Of a stretch of 64,000 nucleotides of DNA, positions 7,985-17,592 are shown piece after piece. The position numbers were made by a program, and so were the translations under genes. The stretch spans positions 2,666,001 through 2,730,000 of the forward strand of contig NZ_CP094358.1 in NCBI RefSeq assembly GCF_022807975.1, read 5' to 3'. This DNA comes from Abyssalbus ytuae (GTDB lineage: Bacteria; Bacteroidota; Bacteroidia; Flavobacteriales; Flavobacteriaceae). Below the pieces are notes generated by a model. That model made no database searches. It had not been told where the DNA came from and was given only the letters and a program-made list of their open reading frames with translations. Numbering within the stretch: position 1 is the first letter of the stretch; each line of letters starts with the position of its first letter.

Positions 7985-8587
7985 TTTATCTTTAAAGACT
8001 TCAAAATTAAACCGGTCTCCTAAGTAACCGGTAATTGATTCAATATTTGCAGTGGTTTTTAGATTCATCCCGGCATTAAAAAGTACAGTACCGTTTTGTT
8101 GTAAAATATTTTCAATATTATTCCAAAATTCCACAGAATAAAATTTAGAAGGAACTTTGGTATCAATAAAAACATCAATAATTATCAGTTCAAATTGATG
8201 CTTACACCTTTTTACATATTCATATGCATCGGCACAAATAATTTCAAGATTTTTTTCTGCCATAACATTAAATTCCCGCATAGCTATTTCAATAATTACT
8301 TCATCAATCTCAATGGCTGTTATTCTTACGTCGGAATTAATTTTTTTGTGAATGGTTTCTATAACACTACCTCCTCCCATTCCGAGTAAAAGAATATTAG
8401 TTTCAGGAATTACATTAATTTTTGATAAACCGTAAGATAGAGTTTTTTGTAGATTTCCATAGGAGTAGTTTGCGTTTTTACTGTCTAGCAATTTCTTTCC
8501 ATTGTACCAGGTAATTTCAAGAGGGCCGTTTATTTTAGAAACCACGTGTTTGGTAACAGGCCACACATAGCTTAGTATTTTCTTCAT
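7934..8587 (-). CDS. Spermidine synthase-like class I SAM-fold protein
   Basis: This 217-aa protein resembles the catalytic Rossmann domain of spermidine/spermine synthases. It has the nucleotide-binding loop LLLGMGGGSV (66-75), an acidic strand end AIEID (91-95), CADAYEYV (D120) and LIIIDVF (D138). The N-terminal beta-hairpin domain of true SpeE (~280 aa) is reduced, so it may be a methyltransferase-like relative instead of an aminopropyltransferase. The last 16 codons and stop lie in the 103-bp direct repeat, so the reading frame was preserved or rebuilt when mntA-hepT arrived. It is preceded by a GT2 gene and a methyltransferase on the same strand. Confidence 0.75.
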   Translation of the reverse strand: MKKILSYVWPVTKHVVSKINGPLEITWYNGKKLLDSKNANYSYGNLQKTLSYGLSKINVIPETNILLLGMGGGSVIETIHKKINSDVRITAIEIDEVIIEIAMREFNVMAEKNLEIICADAYEYVKRCKHQFELIIIDVFIDTKVPSKFYSVEFWNNIENILQQNGTVLFNAGMNLKTTANIESITGYLGDRFNFEVFKDKTNINTLLLAKHTEKGS

Positions 8588-8633
8588 TCAGGTATTAGGG
8601 TAATTTGGGGGATGAAAAGAATAATAATTTTGT

Positions 8634-9488
8634 TTATCTTAATTTTCTGATTATTCCTCTATAGCGGTATTTTTTGATAAAATCACCTTCTTCTTTTGTA
8701 ACTATAAATGGAAGATTTCTTTTTTTAGCCGATAAATATCCTTTCATATTATGGATAAATACTTTTAGTTTTTTTTGCTTGATTGCCATTTTAGCTGATG
8801 CAATACAGGTTATTAAAAATCCGTAGCGCATTTTATACATTGCCTCCCCCTGCAAAAGTTTTGCCTTTTTATTATATGATTTACCCACCGGGCGAAGATG
8901 CTTTACCTTAAGGGAAGAATCGGTAAATATTTTAAACCCGTGATAGTTACAAAGTAACTCATCAACCGTATCCCATCCCATAGAACTTTTTAATCCTCCT
9001 ATGGCTTTAAAACATTCTTTAGTATAGGCTTTGAACCCTCCCCGCACATGGTCCAGGTTCATGGGGTGGTTAAACTTCCACTCTCCCGCTTTATCCTGTT
9101 CATAAACAAATCCTCCGGCTAAACCTACGGAACTGTTGGTTTTAAATATATGAGCTACCGTTTCAAAATAATTAACAGGTAAAATAAGATCGGCATCTAA
9201 CTTTACAATAAAGTCATACTCATCATCCAGAAGTTCCAACCCTTTATTAAAAGCATTCACTACTTTACTTCCGGGCATATGAATGGTTGAAGAAGAGGCA
9301 TTCACTTTCTTTATAAAGCTATAGTTTGCTATATAATCATCAATATACTGCTCTGTATTATCGGTAGAGTTATCATTAACAACAATTACTTTGCCGGGCA
9401 TCAGGGTTTGTTTCACAAGAGAATCAAGAGTTATTTTTATAAATGCCTCTTCATTATGAGCCGGGATAACTACATAGTATTTTGTCAT
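8634..9488 (-). CDS. Glycosyltransferase family 2
   Basis: This GT-A fold enzyme begins with YYVVIPAHNEEAFI, the classic GT2 nucleotide-sugar start. The acidic metal-binding triplet is at FIVKLDADLI, and GWDTVDE is a likely acceptor or catalytic region. I take the ATG at 9488 (284 aa), 4 bp after the stop of the upstream methyltransferase. An in-frame ATG at 9521 would overlap that gene and add 11 residues lacking family similarity. The basic C-terminus has no clear membrane helix. The sugar and acceptor are unknown; with the adjacent methyltransferase it may modify a surface glycan or lipid. Confidence 0.88.
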   Translation of the reverse strand: MTKYYVVIPAHNEEAFIKITLDSLVKQTLMPGKVIVVNDNSTDNTEQYIDDYIANYSFIKKVNASSSTIHMPGSKVVNAFNKGLELLDDEYDFIVKLDADLILPVNYFETVAHIFKTNSSVGLAGGFVYEQDKAGEWKFNHPMNLDHVRGGFKAYTKECFKAIGGLKSSMGWDTVDELLCNYHGFKIFTDSSLKVKHLRPVGKSYNKKAKLLQGEAMYKMRYGFLITCIASAKMAIKQKKLKVFIHNMKGYLSAKKRNLPFIVTKEEGDFIKKYRYRGIIRKLR

Positions 9489-9492
9489 ACTG

Positions 9493-10017
9493 TTAGTGTG
9501 TTCTTTCTGCATAAACTGCATAATATCGGGGGGTAATGTTTCGAAGAAAAGGACGGATTCCTAATTTTTTAACCGGGTTGGTCCACCTGGCCCGTTTTAT
9601 AATTTTCCATCCGGTTTTTTCCAGAAGCCAGTCAAACTGCCAGTCTTCAAATTCATGATAATGCCGGTCCCACTCATCTGTTTTGCTCTGGTATGCCGGT
9701 GCAAACCACAATTTTAGTGGCACTGTTGCAACTAGCTTTTGAGCTTTTATATCTTTTAACACATTAAAAGGAGCCAGTAGATGTTCAAAAATTTCAAAAG
9801 CCGTTACTACCTCATAATTATTATTTTTTACAGCAGTTGTCACTAAATCCAAATCTTCACCCTGTGTGTTATTAACTTTATAACCCTGTTCTCTCATGAT
9901 TTCGGAGAAAGGATTTTTTACGCCAAGATCCAGTACAGATGCGGGAGGTTGAACAACAGATTTTAAAAAATCAAGAGTATAACTATAGCGTTTATGCGGA
10001 AAACTATCTTCGTACAT
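9493..10017 (-). CDS. Class I SAM-dependent methyltransferase
   Basis: This 174-aa protein has a compact methyltransferase pattern: ASVLDLGVKNPFSE stands for motif I, and EVVTAFEIFEHLLAPFNVL is the typical post-motif (FExxEH) of UbiE/glycan-type enzymes. The motif I loop (LDLGVKNPF) departs from the normal DxGxGxG, so SAM binding may be altered. It is followed 4 bp later by a GT2 gene, suggesting a joint role in glycan synthesis. The substrate is unknown. Confidence 0.75.
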   Translation of the reverse strand: MYEDSFPHKRYSYTLDFLKSVVQPPASVLDLGVKNPFSEIMREQGYKVNNTQGEDLDLVTTAVKNNNYEVVTAFEIFEHLLAPFNVLKDIKAQKLVATVPLKLWFAPAYQSKTDEWDRHYHEFEDWQFDWLLEKTGWKIIKRARWTNPVKKLGIRPFLRNITPRYYAVYAERTH

Positions 10018-10109
10018 AATTTTTTAAGCAAGCCCCGACTTGATGGTCACTACTATTTAAGGCAGATAACCAGAGGGTTTTATTCCTCAAACAATCAAAC
10101 CAAGGCATA

Positions 10110-11171
10110 TTAATATTTGTAAACAATAGCGTTGATATTCATGCCAGCGCCAACACTTGCAAATATAATAACATCTCCTTTATGTATTTCCTGATTTTCA
10201 ATCTGACCTCTTTTTACATTATCAAAAAGAGTAGGGATAGTAGCTACCGAGCTGTTTCCCATTTTATGTATGTTCATAGGCATTATGCCTTCCGGCACTT
10301 CTTTTTTGTATAACCTGTAAAACCGTTTGATTATAGCTTCGTCCATTTTTTCGTTTGCCTGATGAATAAATATTTTTTTAACTTCATCTGCAGACACCCC
10401 ACTTTTATCGAGACAGTTTTTCATGGCTTGAGGTACATGAGTTACAGCAAATTCATAAATTTTCCGTCCATGCATTTTTATATACCTTGTATTGTCTTTT
10501 AAATTTTTATTGTACGACTCGCCAAAAAACAAATAATATGCTTCATCATAGGCAAATGTTGCCGATTCATGAGCCAAAATACCGTTTTTTTCATCGTTAG
10601 TTAATTCAAGGACCACAGCTCCTGCACCGTCGGAATAAATCATAGAGTCCCTGTCGTGTTTATCTATTATTCTTGAAAGAGTCTCTGCTCCTATGACAAG
10701 GCATTTTTTTGCCATTCCGGCTTTTATATAAGCCTGGGCCTGTATAACTCCTTCTACCCATCCGGGGCAGCCAAAAATAAGGTCATAAGCTACACACTTC
10801 GGGTTTTTAATTCTCAAAGAATGCTTTACCCGTGCCGCCAAACCAGGCAACATATCGCTTTGACATGAACCAAACTTAACATCTCCAAAGTTGTTTGCTA
10901 CTATAATATAATCAAGGGTTTCGGGATTTATACCAGCATCTTCAATAGCTTTTTCTGCGGCAAAAAAAGCCAGGTCTGAAGCATTAAGGTGAGATTTGGC
11001 ATAACGTCTTTCCGCAATGCCGGTTATAGCTTTAAATTTTTCAATTATAATCTCGTTCGAACTTTCAAACCGTGTGCCGTTTGTATCTAAAAATTCATGT
11101 CCGCTAAAACCTTCATTCGATTCTACATGAGAAGGTATATAACTGCCTGTACCTGTAATTTCAATATTCAT
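10110..11171 (-). CDS. 3-oxoacyl-ACP synthase III family (FabH-like) enzyme
   Basis: This 353-aa thiolase-fold enzyme has the KAS III catalytic triad: C135 (FGCPGW), H270 (FIHQAN) and N306 (MGNSSV). It has the N-terminal TGTGSYIP motif and the family's C-terminal glycine-rich GDVIIFASVGAGM. It is longer than housekeeping FabH (~330 aa) and lacks other fatty-acid genes nearby, so it may condense a specialised acyl group. The neighbouring upstream gene (gcvP) is separated by a terminator, so it likely has its own promoter. The substrate is unknown. Confidence 0.9.
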   Translation of the reverse strand: MNIEITGTGSYIPSHVESNEGFSGHEFLDTNGTRFESSNEIIIEKFKAITGIAERRYAKSHLNASDLAFFAAEKAIEDAGINPETLDYIIVANNFGDVKFGSCQSDMLPGLAARVKHSLRIKNPKCVAYDLIFGCPGWVEGVIQAQAYIKAGMAKKCLVIGAETLSRIIDKHDRDSMIYSDGAGAVVLELTNDEKNGILAHESATFAYDEAYYLFFGESYNKNLKDNTRYIKMHGRKIYEFAVTHVPQAMKNCLDKSGVSADEVKKIFIHQANEKMDEAIIKRFYRLYKKEVPEGIMPMNIHKMGNSSVATIPTLFDNVKRGQIENQEIHKGDVIIFASVGAGMNINAIVYKY

Positions 11172-11281
11172 ATAATCAATAAGTTATTCTACAAGCAAAG
11201 TAAAATTTTATTATTTGCTATGCGTACATAATAAACTGCTTATTACGATGTTCAAAGTGTATGACAGTATGAGAAAATAAC

Positions 11282-11319
11282 AACAAAGGCTTCTGGGAAC
11301 TTTCCCGAAAGCCTTTGTT
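11282..11319 (-). terminator. Rho-independent terminator of gcvP
   Basis: A 17-bp stem (11282-11298 with 11303-11319) has two mismatches and a 4-nt loop. It lies 19 bp after the gcvP stop on the minus strand and ends in TTGTTGTTATTTT. Confidence 0.75.
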
Positions 11320-11337
11320 TAGCGGATGTGTTTACTT

Positions 11338-14190
11338 TTAAAAAATTTCTATATATGCTTCAATCGGAGTACACGTACATATTAAATTACGATCTCCATA
11401 GGCATCATCTACTCTTCTTACTGACGGCCAGAATTTATTATCGGCTACAAATTCCAGGGGATATGCTGCTTTTTCTCTTGAGTAAGGAAAGTTCCATTCT
11501 GTAGCTGTAACCAAAGCCAGGGTATGTGGTGCATTTTTTAATACATTATTTGCATTTTCCTCATTTATTTCATCAATCTCTTTCTTTATAGACAGCATTG
11601 CATCACAAAAACGATCCAGTTCAACCAGGCTTTCACTTTCGGTAGGCTCTATCATGAGGGTCCCTGCTACCGGAAACGAAACCGTGGGAGCATGAAATCC
11701 GTAATCCATTAATCTTTTTGCAATATCCGATACTTCAATTCCTTTCTTTTTAAACGGGCGGCAATCTACTATCATTTCATGCGCAGCCCTTCCTCTTTCA
11801 CCTGTATAAAGGATATTGTAATGGTTTTCGAGCCTGTTTTTTATATAGTTGGCGTTTAAAATGGCCGTTATTGTAGCATTTTTTAATCCTTGTGCCCCCA
11901 GCATTTTTATATATCCATATGATATTAAACAAGCCATGGCACTTCCCCACGGAGCCGCCGATATAGCTGAAATAGCATCTCTGCCGCCGGTTCTGATCAT
12001 TGGATTGGAAGGTAAAAAAGCAGCCAGATGGGAAGCTACACAAATCGGGCCTACTCCCGGGCCACCACCACCATGGGGGATGGCAAAAGTTTTATGCAGG
12101 TTTAAGTGGCAAACATCAGCTCCAATAGTTGCAGGATTAGTTAATCCTACCTGAGCATTCATGTTGGCCCCATCCATATAAACCTGTCCGCCATTGTCAT
12201 GTATTATAGAAGTAATATCTTTAATAGAAGATTCAAAAACGCCATGGGTAGAAGGATAGGTAACCATAAGAGCGGCTAAATTATCCTTATGGATTTCTGC
12301 TTTTTCTTTTAAATCATCTACGTCTATATTTCCTTTTTCATCGGTTTTGGTAACTACCACTTTCATTCCGGCCATAACTGCCGAAGCCGGGTTTGTACCG
12401 TGTGCCGAGGAAGGAATTAAACAAATGTTGCGATGGCCGTTTCCTTTTGATTCATGGTAAGCCCTTATTACCATTAATCCTGCATATTCTCCCTGGGCTC
12501 CTGAATTTGGCTGCAATGATGTTGCTGAAAAGCCTGTAATTATATTGAGTTGTTTTTCTAATTCTGATAATACTTCCTGATATCCTCCTACCTGATTGAG
12601 AGGTACAAACGGATGAATATTATTCCATTGAAACCAGCTAAGCGGGAACATCTCGGAAGCTGCATTGAGTTTCATGGTACAGGAACCTAATGATATCATA
12701 GAATGGTTCAATGACAAGTCTTTACGTTCGAGTTTCTTTATGTACCTCATCAACTCGGTTTCGGAGTGATATAAATTAAATACGTCACTTTCTAAAAAAG
12801 GAGAAGTTCTTTTTAATCCGTTAAAAACAGGATTTCCTTTAACAAGCCCTTCTATTTCAATAGAATTTTTTCCTGTAGCTTTGGCAAATATTTTACCTAT
12901 AGTATTTATATCTTCCAAGGTGGTGGCTTCATTTACTGAAATAGCCACTTTATCAAAACCGATATATAATAAATTGACCTGTTCAACTTCGGCTAAAAAC
13001 CTTATTTTCTCGGCATTTGCTTCAATTAAAACAGTATCAAAATACACATCATTTAATTGTTTGTACCCTAGTCGTCTTAATGCTTCTGCCAGAGTAACTG
13101 CAGACATATGTATTTTATCGGCAATGTATTTTAACCCTTCCGGACCATGATAAACCGCATACATACCGGCCATTACCGCCAATAGAACCTGGGCTGTACA
13201 AATATTTGAAGTTGCTTTATCCCGTTTTATATGTTGCTCCCTGGTTTGCAAGGCCATACGCAGGGCACTGTTTCCATCGGCATCTTTAGTTACTCCAATA
13301 ATTCTGCCGGGAATGTTACGTTTATATTCTTCTTTTGTAGCAAAATAAGCTGCATGGGGTCCTCCATATCCTAACGGAATTCCGAAACGCTGAGTGGTAC
13401 CCACTACCACATCGGCACCAAACTCACCAGGAGGTGTTAATAAGACGAGACTTAAAATATCGGCAGCGATTGCTACTTTTATACCATTGGCTTTTGCATT
13501 GGCTACAAAGTCGGCATAATGGTAAACACGGCCATACTTTCCGGGGTACTGTAAAATAGCTCCGTAAAAATCACCTGAAAAATTAAAATCATCATGTTTT
13601 CCTACAACCAGTTCAATTCCCAGGGGAACTGACCTTGTTTGTAAAACGGATAAGGTTTGCGGCAATACTTCTTCAGATACGAAAAACTTAACCACTTTGT
13701 TTTTTTTCTGCTCCCTGGTTCTTACTTCAAACAGCATAGTCATAGCTTCTGCGGCTGCTGTTCCTTCGTCAAGCAGGGAAGCATTGGCTATTTCCATTCC
13801 TGTGAGGTCGGCCACCATAGTTTGAAAATTGAGCAAAGCTTCTAATCTTCCCTGGGCTATTTCAGCCTGATACGGGGTATAAGCAGTATACCAACCCGGA
13901 TTTTCCAGAATATTTCTTTTAATAACCGATGGCGTTAAACTCTCATGGTATCCAAGGCCTATAAAGGATCTGAATACCTTATTTTTTAAGGCTAGCTTTT
14001 GTATATGAGTTAAGTATTCGTTTTCGGTCATGGGTGGCGGTAAATCAAGATCAGCTTTTAATCTGATGCCGTCAGGCAATGTTTCATAAACCAACTGCTC
14101 TAAAGTGTCTGCTCCGACAGCTTTCAGCATTTTGTTTATATCTTTATCATCGGGGCCGATGTGGCGTAAAGCAAAAGAATCTGTATTCAT
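11338..14190 (-). CDS. gcvP: Glycine dehydrogenase (decarboxylating), P protein
   Basis: This 950-aa protein is the P protein of the glycine cleavage system, which decarboxylates glycine with PLP and passes the aminomethyl group to the H protein. The full-length single-chain form is seen: an N-terminal half starting [10 protein letters not shown], and a C-terminal half with the PLP lysine K700 in [17 protein letters not shown]. The length matches the family (~950). No gcvT or gcvH lies nearby. A -7-like element precedes it and a strong terminator follows it, so it is monocistronic. Confidence 0.97.
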   Translation of the reverse strand: MNTDSFALRHIGPDDKDINKMLKAVGADTLEQLVYETLPDGIRLKADLDLPPPMTENEYLTHIQKLALKNKVFRSFIGLGYHESLTPSVIKRNILENPGWYTAYTPYQAEIAQGRLEALLNFQTMVADLTGMEIANASLLDEGTAAAEAMTMLFEVRTREQKKNKVVKFFVSEEVLPQTLSVLQTRSVPLGIELVVGKHDDFNFSGDFYGAILQYPGKYGRVYHYADFVANAKANGIKVAIAADILSLVLLTPPGEFGADVVVGTTQRFGIPLGYGGPHAAYFATKEEYKRNIPGRIIGVTKDADGNSALRMALQTREQHIKRDKATSNICTAQVLLAVMAGMYAVYHGPEGLKYIADKIHMSAVTLAEALRRLGYKQLNDVYFDTVLIEANAEKIRFLAEVEQVNLLYIGFDKVAISVNEATTLEDINTIGKIFAKATGKNSIEIEGLVKGNPVFNGLKRTSPFLESDVFNLYHSETELMRYIKKLERKDLSLNHSMISLGSCTMKLNAASEMFPLSWFQWNNIHPFVPLNQVGGYQEVLSELEKQLNIITGFSATSLQPNSGAQGEYAGLMVIRAYHESKGNGHRNICLIPSSAHGTNPASAVMAGMKVVVTKTDEKGNIDVDDLKEKAEIHKDNLAALMVTYPSTHGVFESSIKDITSIIHDNGGQVYMDGANMNAQVGLTNPATIGADVCHLNLHKTFAIPHGGGGPGVGPICVASHLAAFLPSNPMIRTGGRDAISAISAAPWGSAMACLISYGYIKMLGAQGLKNATITAILNANYIKNRLENHYNILYTGERGRAAHEMIVDCRPFKKKGIEVSDIAKRLMDYGFHAPTVSFPVAGTLMIEPTESESLVELDRFCDAMLSIKKEIDEINEENANNVLKNAPHTLALVTATEWNFPYSREKAAYPLEFVADNKFWPSVRRVDDAYGDRNLICTCTPIEAYIEIF

Positions 14191-14223
14191 GGAATCTTGA
14201 AAATGGTTTATTTATATTTAGAG

Positions 14224-14231
14224 CAAAAATA
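14224..14231 (-). promoter_or_regulatory. Putative -7 element of gcvP
   Basis: The minus strand reads TATTTTTG, a match to TAnnTTTG, 33 bp before the gcvP ATG. No clear -33 TTG at the usual distance. Confidence 0.4.
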
Positions 14232-14318
14232 CTGATTTTAAACATGAAAGATACTAATTTTAATACAGTTCAAAAATGAAAGTTTTTAACGAAATGTCAG
14301 GTTTATTAACACTTTATT

Positions 14319-14326
14319 TATTTTTG
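14319..14326 (+). promoter_or_regulatory. Putative -7 element of the UbiA-like gene
   Basis: TATTTTTG matches TAnnTTTG and ends only 4 bp before the GTG start at 14331. If used, the mRNA would be leaderless or nearly so. Confidence 0.4.
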
Positions 14327-14330
14327 CCGG

Positions 14331-15152
14331 GTGACCCTCTTAAAGAAGATATTTAACTTTTATATCAATGCCAGCATTCATGTGGCTTTTGCTGTAAATG
14401 CACTCATTCAGGTTACTTTCATAAATTGTGCTATAGAATACAATCCTCATATAAGTTATGCACTTTTTTTAGGAACTATTGTAGGATATAACTTTCTTAA
14501 ATATGCCGGTGATGCCAAAAACTACATTTTTGTTGATAAACCTCACGTAAAAATCATCCAGGTATTAAGTTTTGCAGCTTTTTTATTTTCCTGCTATTAC
14601 CTTATGCAACTGTCTTTTAAAATAATATACTGGCTTGCAGGCCTGGCAGTACTTACTGCCTTTTATTTAGTACCTCTTAGCGTTTCAAAAAAAAACTTCA
14701 GAAGCCTGGCAGGACTAAAAGTCTTTATGGTTGCACTGGTATGGACAGCTATCACTGTTTTACTACCCGTCATAAATGTAGGTTTAAAACCGGGGTTTGA
14801 TGTAATTGTGGAGGCTATTCAGCGTTTTTTATACGTTGTCATAGTTTTAATTCCGTTTGAAATAAGAGATCTTAAGGACGACAGCCTTCAGTTAAAAACC
14901 ATCCCGCAACGACTGGGGGTAAAAAACACAAAGCTTTTAGGTCTTATACTTATAATACCTTTTTATTTTTTAGAATTTTTAAAAGATATTATTAATCCTC
15001 ACAATTTAATTGCTTTATCAGCAATATCCTTTACTATGGGAATATTTATTGTTTTTTCTCATAAAGAACAGGGAAAATATTATAGTGCTTTTTGGGTAGA
15101 GAGTATTCCTCTGCTATGGTGGGGTATTTTGGTTTTACTTGGAAATTTCTGA
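14331..15152 (+). CDS. UbiA-like prenyltransferase family membrane protein
   Basis: This 273-aa polytopic protein has about eight or nine membrane segments. GYNFLKYAGDAK resembles a degenerate first aspartate motif of UbiA (NDxxD), and IPFEIRDLKDD resembles the second (DxxxD). The divergence at the first motif matches the uncharacterised Bacteroidota UbiA-like branch rather than MenA or UbiA proper. The start is a GTG; no ATG occurs near the N-terminus in this frame. The 3' end overlaps the convergent zinc-finger gene by 18 bp. The substrate is unknown. Confidence 0.75.
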   Translation: MTLLKKIFNFYINASIHVAFAVNALIQVTFINCAIEYNPHISYALFLGTIVGYNFLKYAGDAKNYIFVDKPHVKIIQVLSFAAFLFSCYYLMQLSFKIIYWLAGLAVLTAFYLVPLSVSKKNFRSLAGLKVFMVALVWTAITVLLPVINVGLKPGFDVIVEAIQRFLYVVIVLIPFEIRDLKDDSLQLKTIPQRLGVKNTKLLGLILIIPFYFLEFLKDIINPHNLIALSAISFTMGIFIVFSHKEQGKYYSAFWVESIPLLWWGILVLLGNF

Positions 15153-15392
15153 ATCAATGACTTTTTTCATCTCTTCCTTTTGTTCAGGTTGCAACGAATG
15201 AAGTTGGGCTTTGGAACACAAATGAGTAAGATGTGTATTATTTTTCACATATTTTTTGCAAAACCTGCAGGAAAGAATATGAATGTTAAGCTTTATTTTT
15301 TGCCACAAGGTGGCCTCATTGTATTGCGATTTATCGCAAATACTGGCAGCTTCTTCACAACTAATAAATATTACACCTTTTTTTTTACTCAT
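15135..15392 (-). CDS. Small ZAS-type (zinc anti-sigma-like) protein
   Basis: This 85-aa protein carries HILSCRFC, i.e. Hx3Cx2C, the core of the zinc-containing anti-sigma fold, with an upstream CEEAASICDKSQ helix. It has no membrane segment, so it would be a soluble ZAS protein. I take the ATG at 15392, 2 bp after the sigma-factor stop; an ATG at 15419 would overlap sigma and is unlikely. The tight pairing with the ECF sigma gene implies that it binds and controls that sigma. Homologues have sometimes been mislabelled glycine dehydrogenase; the true gcvP is nearby and unrelated. Confidence 0.7.
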   Translation of the reverse strand: MSKKKGVIFISCEEAASICDKSQYNEATLWQKIKLNIHILSCRFCKKYVKNNTHLTHLCSKAQLHSLQPEQKEEMKKVIDSEISK

Positions 15393-15394
15393 AT

Positions 15395-15952
15395 TTAAAA
15401 CCAATTTTTTTCTAGACATGCTACCATTGCAGCCCTGGCTCTATGTATTATTACCCAAAGATTAGACGGGGTTATGCCTAGCTCATTACAAATATCTTCT
15501 GTATCCATTCTCCTAATGGTTTTCATTTTAAAAGCTTCGGCCTGTTTTACGGGTAATTTATTTATACACTCATAAATAGCATTTCCCAGTTCTTCATTTT
15601 GCATGGCATCTTCAGCATTTCCGTCAAAAGGGTCCGCTACTTTTTGCTCGAGCCAGTTCCCTTCATTATCGTCCTCCGTTGAAAAATTAACCCGGACTTC
15701 CGCCTTTCCTTTGGCTGAATTTATTTTACGGTAATGATCAATGATTTTTCTTTTTAAGATAGATATAAGCCATGTGCGTTCTGAAGCATCGCCTTTGAAA
15801 TTTCCAGCGGATTTTAATCCTGCCAAAAAAGTTTCCTGAACTAAATCCTGTGCCAAATCTGCATCACTTACCCGCGATATGGTATAATTAAACAGGTAGT
15901 CGGCATATAAATCTACCCACTTATGTGGCTGAAGTGTGTTGTCAGGCATCAT
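15395..15952 (-). CDS. ECF-type RNA polymerase sigma factor
   Basis: This 185-aa protein shows region 2 with AQDLVQETFLAGLK and RTWLISILKRKIIDHYRK, and region 4 with LPVKQAEAFKMKTIRRMDTEDICNELGI as the helix-turn-helix. The ~40-residue linker (res 80-125) is acidic, with a possible flexible region. It forms a two-gene operon with the ZAS-type protein 2 bp downstream. The target promoters cannot be inferred. Confidence 0.93.
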   Translation of the reverse strand: MMPDNTLQPHKWVDLYADYLFNYTISRVSDADLAQDLVQETFLAGLKSAGNFKGDASERTWLISILKRKIIDHYRKINSAKGKAEVRVNFSTEDDNEGNWLEQKVADPFDGNAEDAMQNEELGNAIYECINKLPVKQAEAFKMKTIRRMDTEDICNELGITPSNLWVIIHRARAAMVACLEKNWF

Positions 15953-15966
15953 TATTACTTATACGC

Positions 15967-15974
15967 CAAAAGTA
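15967..15974 (-). promoter_or_regulatory. Putative -7 element of the ECF sigma operon
   Basis: The minus strand reads TACTTTTG, matching TAnnTTTG, 14 bp before the ATG at 15952. The leader would be very short. Confidence 0.45.
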
Positions 15975-16209
15975 AGGGAAAAACTTTAATTAAAAGTTTT
16001 GTATTTCTATTCAAATTAATCTCCCCGCAAAAAAAGTTGAATTTGCTTTATAAAAATATTGTGGACTTTCGGAAGAAACAACATTTCCGGAAGGGAAGGG
16101 TGAAAACTTTTGTGAAATTCCAATTCCCATATTCCAAAATATCCACCTCCGTTTCTCCCCGTTTTCCATGTTACAGGGGGAGTACCGTTTAAGTTAATAC
16201 TATAACAAT

Positions 16210-16245
16210 TTCATATTGTGCTACCGGTTCATATTGTGCTACCGG
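16210..16245 (+). repeat. 18-bp unit in two perfect tandem copies
   Basis: TTCATATTGTGCTACCGG occurs at 16210-16227 and again at 16228-16245. It lies upstream of the ThuA gene and may be a replication slip or a paired regulator site. Confidence 0.8.
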
Positions 16246-16393
16246 ATTATTTGCCCTTATGCTACTGTTACTGTATATATAGTGAAACATATATTCTACA
16301 ATGGTTTTCACTTCAAAACAAAAGTTAAGAAAGATGGTAATTTCAAAGGTAAATACTATATTTAGTTGTTATTAACCAATAAAATATTACATC

Positions 16394-17161
16394 ATGAATA
16401 TTAAATACACTGTAGTTGCCATGGCAATTCTTTTTTTTAACTTCAATCTGCAAGCTCAAAAACAGTTTAAAGCTTTTCTTTTTACCAAAACAGCAGGCTG
16501 GCACCATGAATCCATAAATGAAGGGGTTACTGCCATAAAAAAACTGGCACAAAGAAACAATTTTGATGTGGTATGGGAAGAAAATGCAGCGCGTTGTTTT
16601 ACCGATGAATTTTTAAAAGATTTTGATGTAATTATATTTCTTAATACTACCGAAGATATTTTAAATGATGAACAACAGGAAGTGTTTAAAAAGTTTATTC
16701 AGTCGGGTAAAGGCTTTGTAGGTGTTCACAGTGCTTCGGATACCGAATACGACTGGCCGTGGTACAATAGTTTGGTAGGTAAAATGTTTCATATACACCC
16801 TGCCCAGCAAACGGCGGTGTTAGAGGTTCAGGACACTAATTTTCCCGGGATGGAAGTTTTTCCTCCCCGTTTTATGTGGACAGACGAGTGGTATGAGTTT
16901 AAAAAAGAAGAGTACTCTAAGAATTTACAGGTATTACTCACGGTAGATGAAACCACTTATAAGCCCTATGCAAAATGGGGAGAAAAAGAAGGAAAAGGAA
17001 TGGGCTATCACCCTATAGCATGGTACCAGTATTTTGATGGTGGGCGCTCTTTTTACACTGCCCTGGGGCATATTCCCGCGATTTATGAAAACTCCTGGTT
17101 TTTACAGCATTTGTACGGGGGTATATACTGGGCCGCCACCGGAAACGGAATTAAAAAATAA
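16394..17161 (+). CDS. Secreted ThuA-domain protein
   Basis: This 255-aa protein has a signal peptide (cleavage after NLQAQ, about residue 22) and then one ThuA-like domain: AFLFTKTAGWHHESI at the start, FLNTTEDILNDEQ and GFVGVHSASDTEY in the middle, and ALGHIPAIYENSWF near the end. ThuA domains have a glutamine amidotransferase-like fold and occur in sugar utilisation genes, often fused to sugar dehydrogenases. Here it is alone and exported to the periplasm. A cupin gene follows after 16 bp and is probably co-transcribed. The substrate is unknown. Confidence 0.88.
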   Translation: MNIKYTVVAMAILFFNFNLQAQKQFKAFLFTKTAGWHHESINEGVTAIKKLAQRNNFDVVWEENAARCFTDEFLKDFDVIIFLNTTEDILNDEQQEVFKKFIQSGKGFVGVHSASDTEYDWPWYNSLVGKMFHIHPAQQTAVLEVQDTNFPGMEVFPPRFMWTDEWYEFKKEEYSKNLQVLLTVDETTYKPYAKWGEKEGKGMGYHPIAWYQYFDGGRSFYTALGHIPAIYENSWFLQHLYGGIYWAATGNGIKK

Positions 17162-17177
17162 TTATTAAAGCTTTACA

Positions 17178-17537
17178 ATGAAAAAAGTAAGTATTCATAA
17201 TAAACTGTCGCTTATTAAGGATTACTGGACACCTGTTATAGCCGGTGAACTGAACGGGCAACAAGTTAAGCTGGTAAAGTTTAAAGGAGAATTTATATGG
17301 CACAAGCATGATAATGAAGATGAAATGTTTTATGTGGTGGAAGGAGAATTTAAAATGGAGTTCAGGGATAAATCGGTAACAATTAAAAAAGGCGAATTCA
17401 TTATCGTACCACGGGGGGTAGAACATAAACCGGTAGCCGAAAAGGAAGTGGCTGTAATGTTGTTTGAACCTGCTTCTACGGTAAATACAGGTAATATTGA
17501 TAACGAGTTTACAGTCAATTCTCCCCAAAGGATTTGA
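17178..17537 (+). CDS. Cupin domain protein
   Basis: This 119-aa single-domain cupin has motif 1 HKHDNEDEMFYVVEGEF (metal ligands H, H, E) and motif 2 FIIVPRGVEHKPVA (final H). No signal peptide. It resembles small cytosolic cupins, typically sugar or acid isomerases, dioxygenases or unknowns. It follows the ThuA gene closely. The reaction cannot be inferred. Confidence 0.9.
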   Translation: MKKVSIHNKLSLIKDYWTPVIAGELNGQQVKLVKFKGEFIWHKHDNEDEMFYVVEGEFKMEFRDKSVTIKKGEFIIVPRGVEHKPVAEKEVAVMLFEPASTVNTGNIDNEFTVNSPQRI

Positions 17538-17592
17538 CATTTATGTAATTATTAGCAGTTTTTTTCGTTGAAGAGATAAAACTTTTTGAAAA

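Larger units (their letters stand above)
15953..16393. other. Intergenic region between the sigma gene and the ThuA gene (441 bp)
   Basis: No supported gene. It holds a -7 element for the sigma gene (15967-15974, minus strand, TACTTTTG) and, at 16210-16245, two perfect tandem copies of an 18-bp unit. The rest is AT-rich with no further structure that I can see. Confidence 0.6.

Noticed and set aside
9489-9521. Upstream start for the GT2 gene
   Set aside because: It would overlap the methyltransferase by 29 bp and adds residues outside the family's start; the ATG at 9488 fits better.
11849-12154. 101-codon frame antisense to gcvP
   Set aside because: Shadow of the GcvP coding strand; no independent evidence.
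15135-15419. Naming the 85-aa protein glycine dehydrogenase
   Set aside because: That label occurs for such proteins only by transfer; it has no GcvP similarity and the true gcvP is at 11338-14190. It is a ZAS-type protein by its Hx3Cx2C motif.
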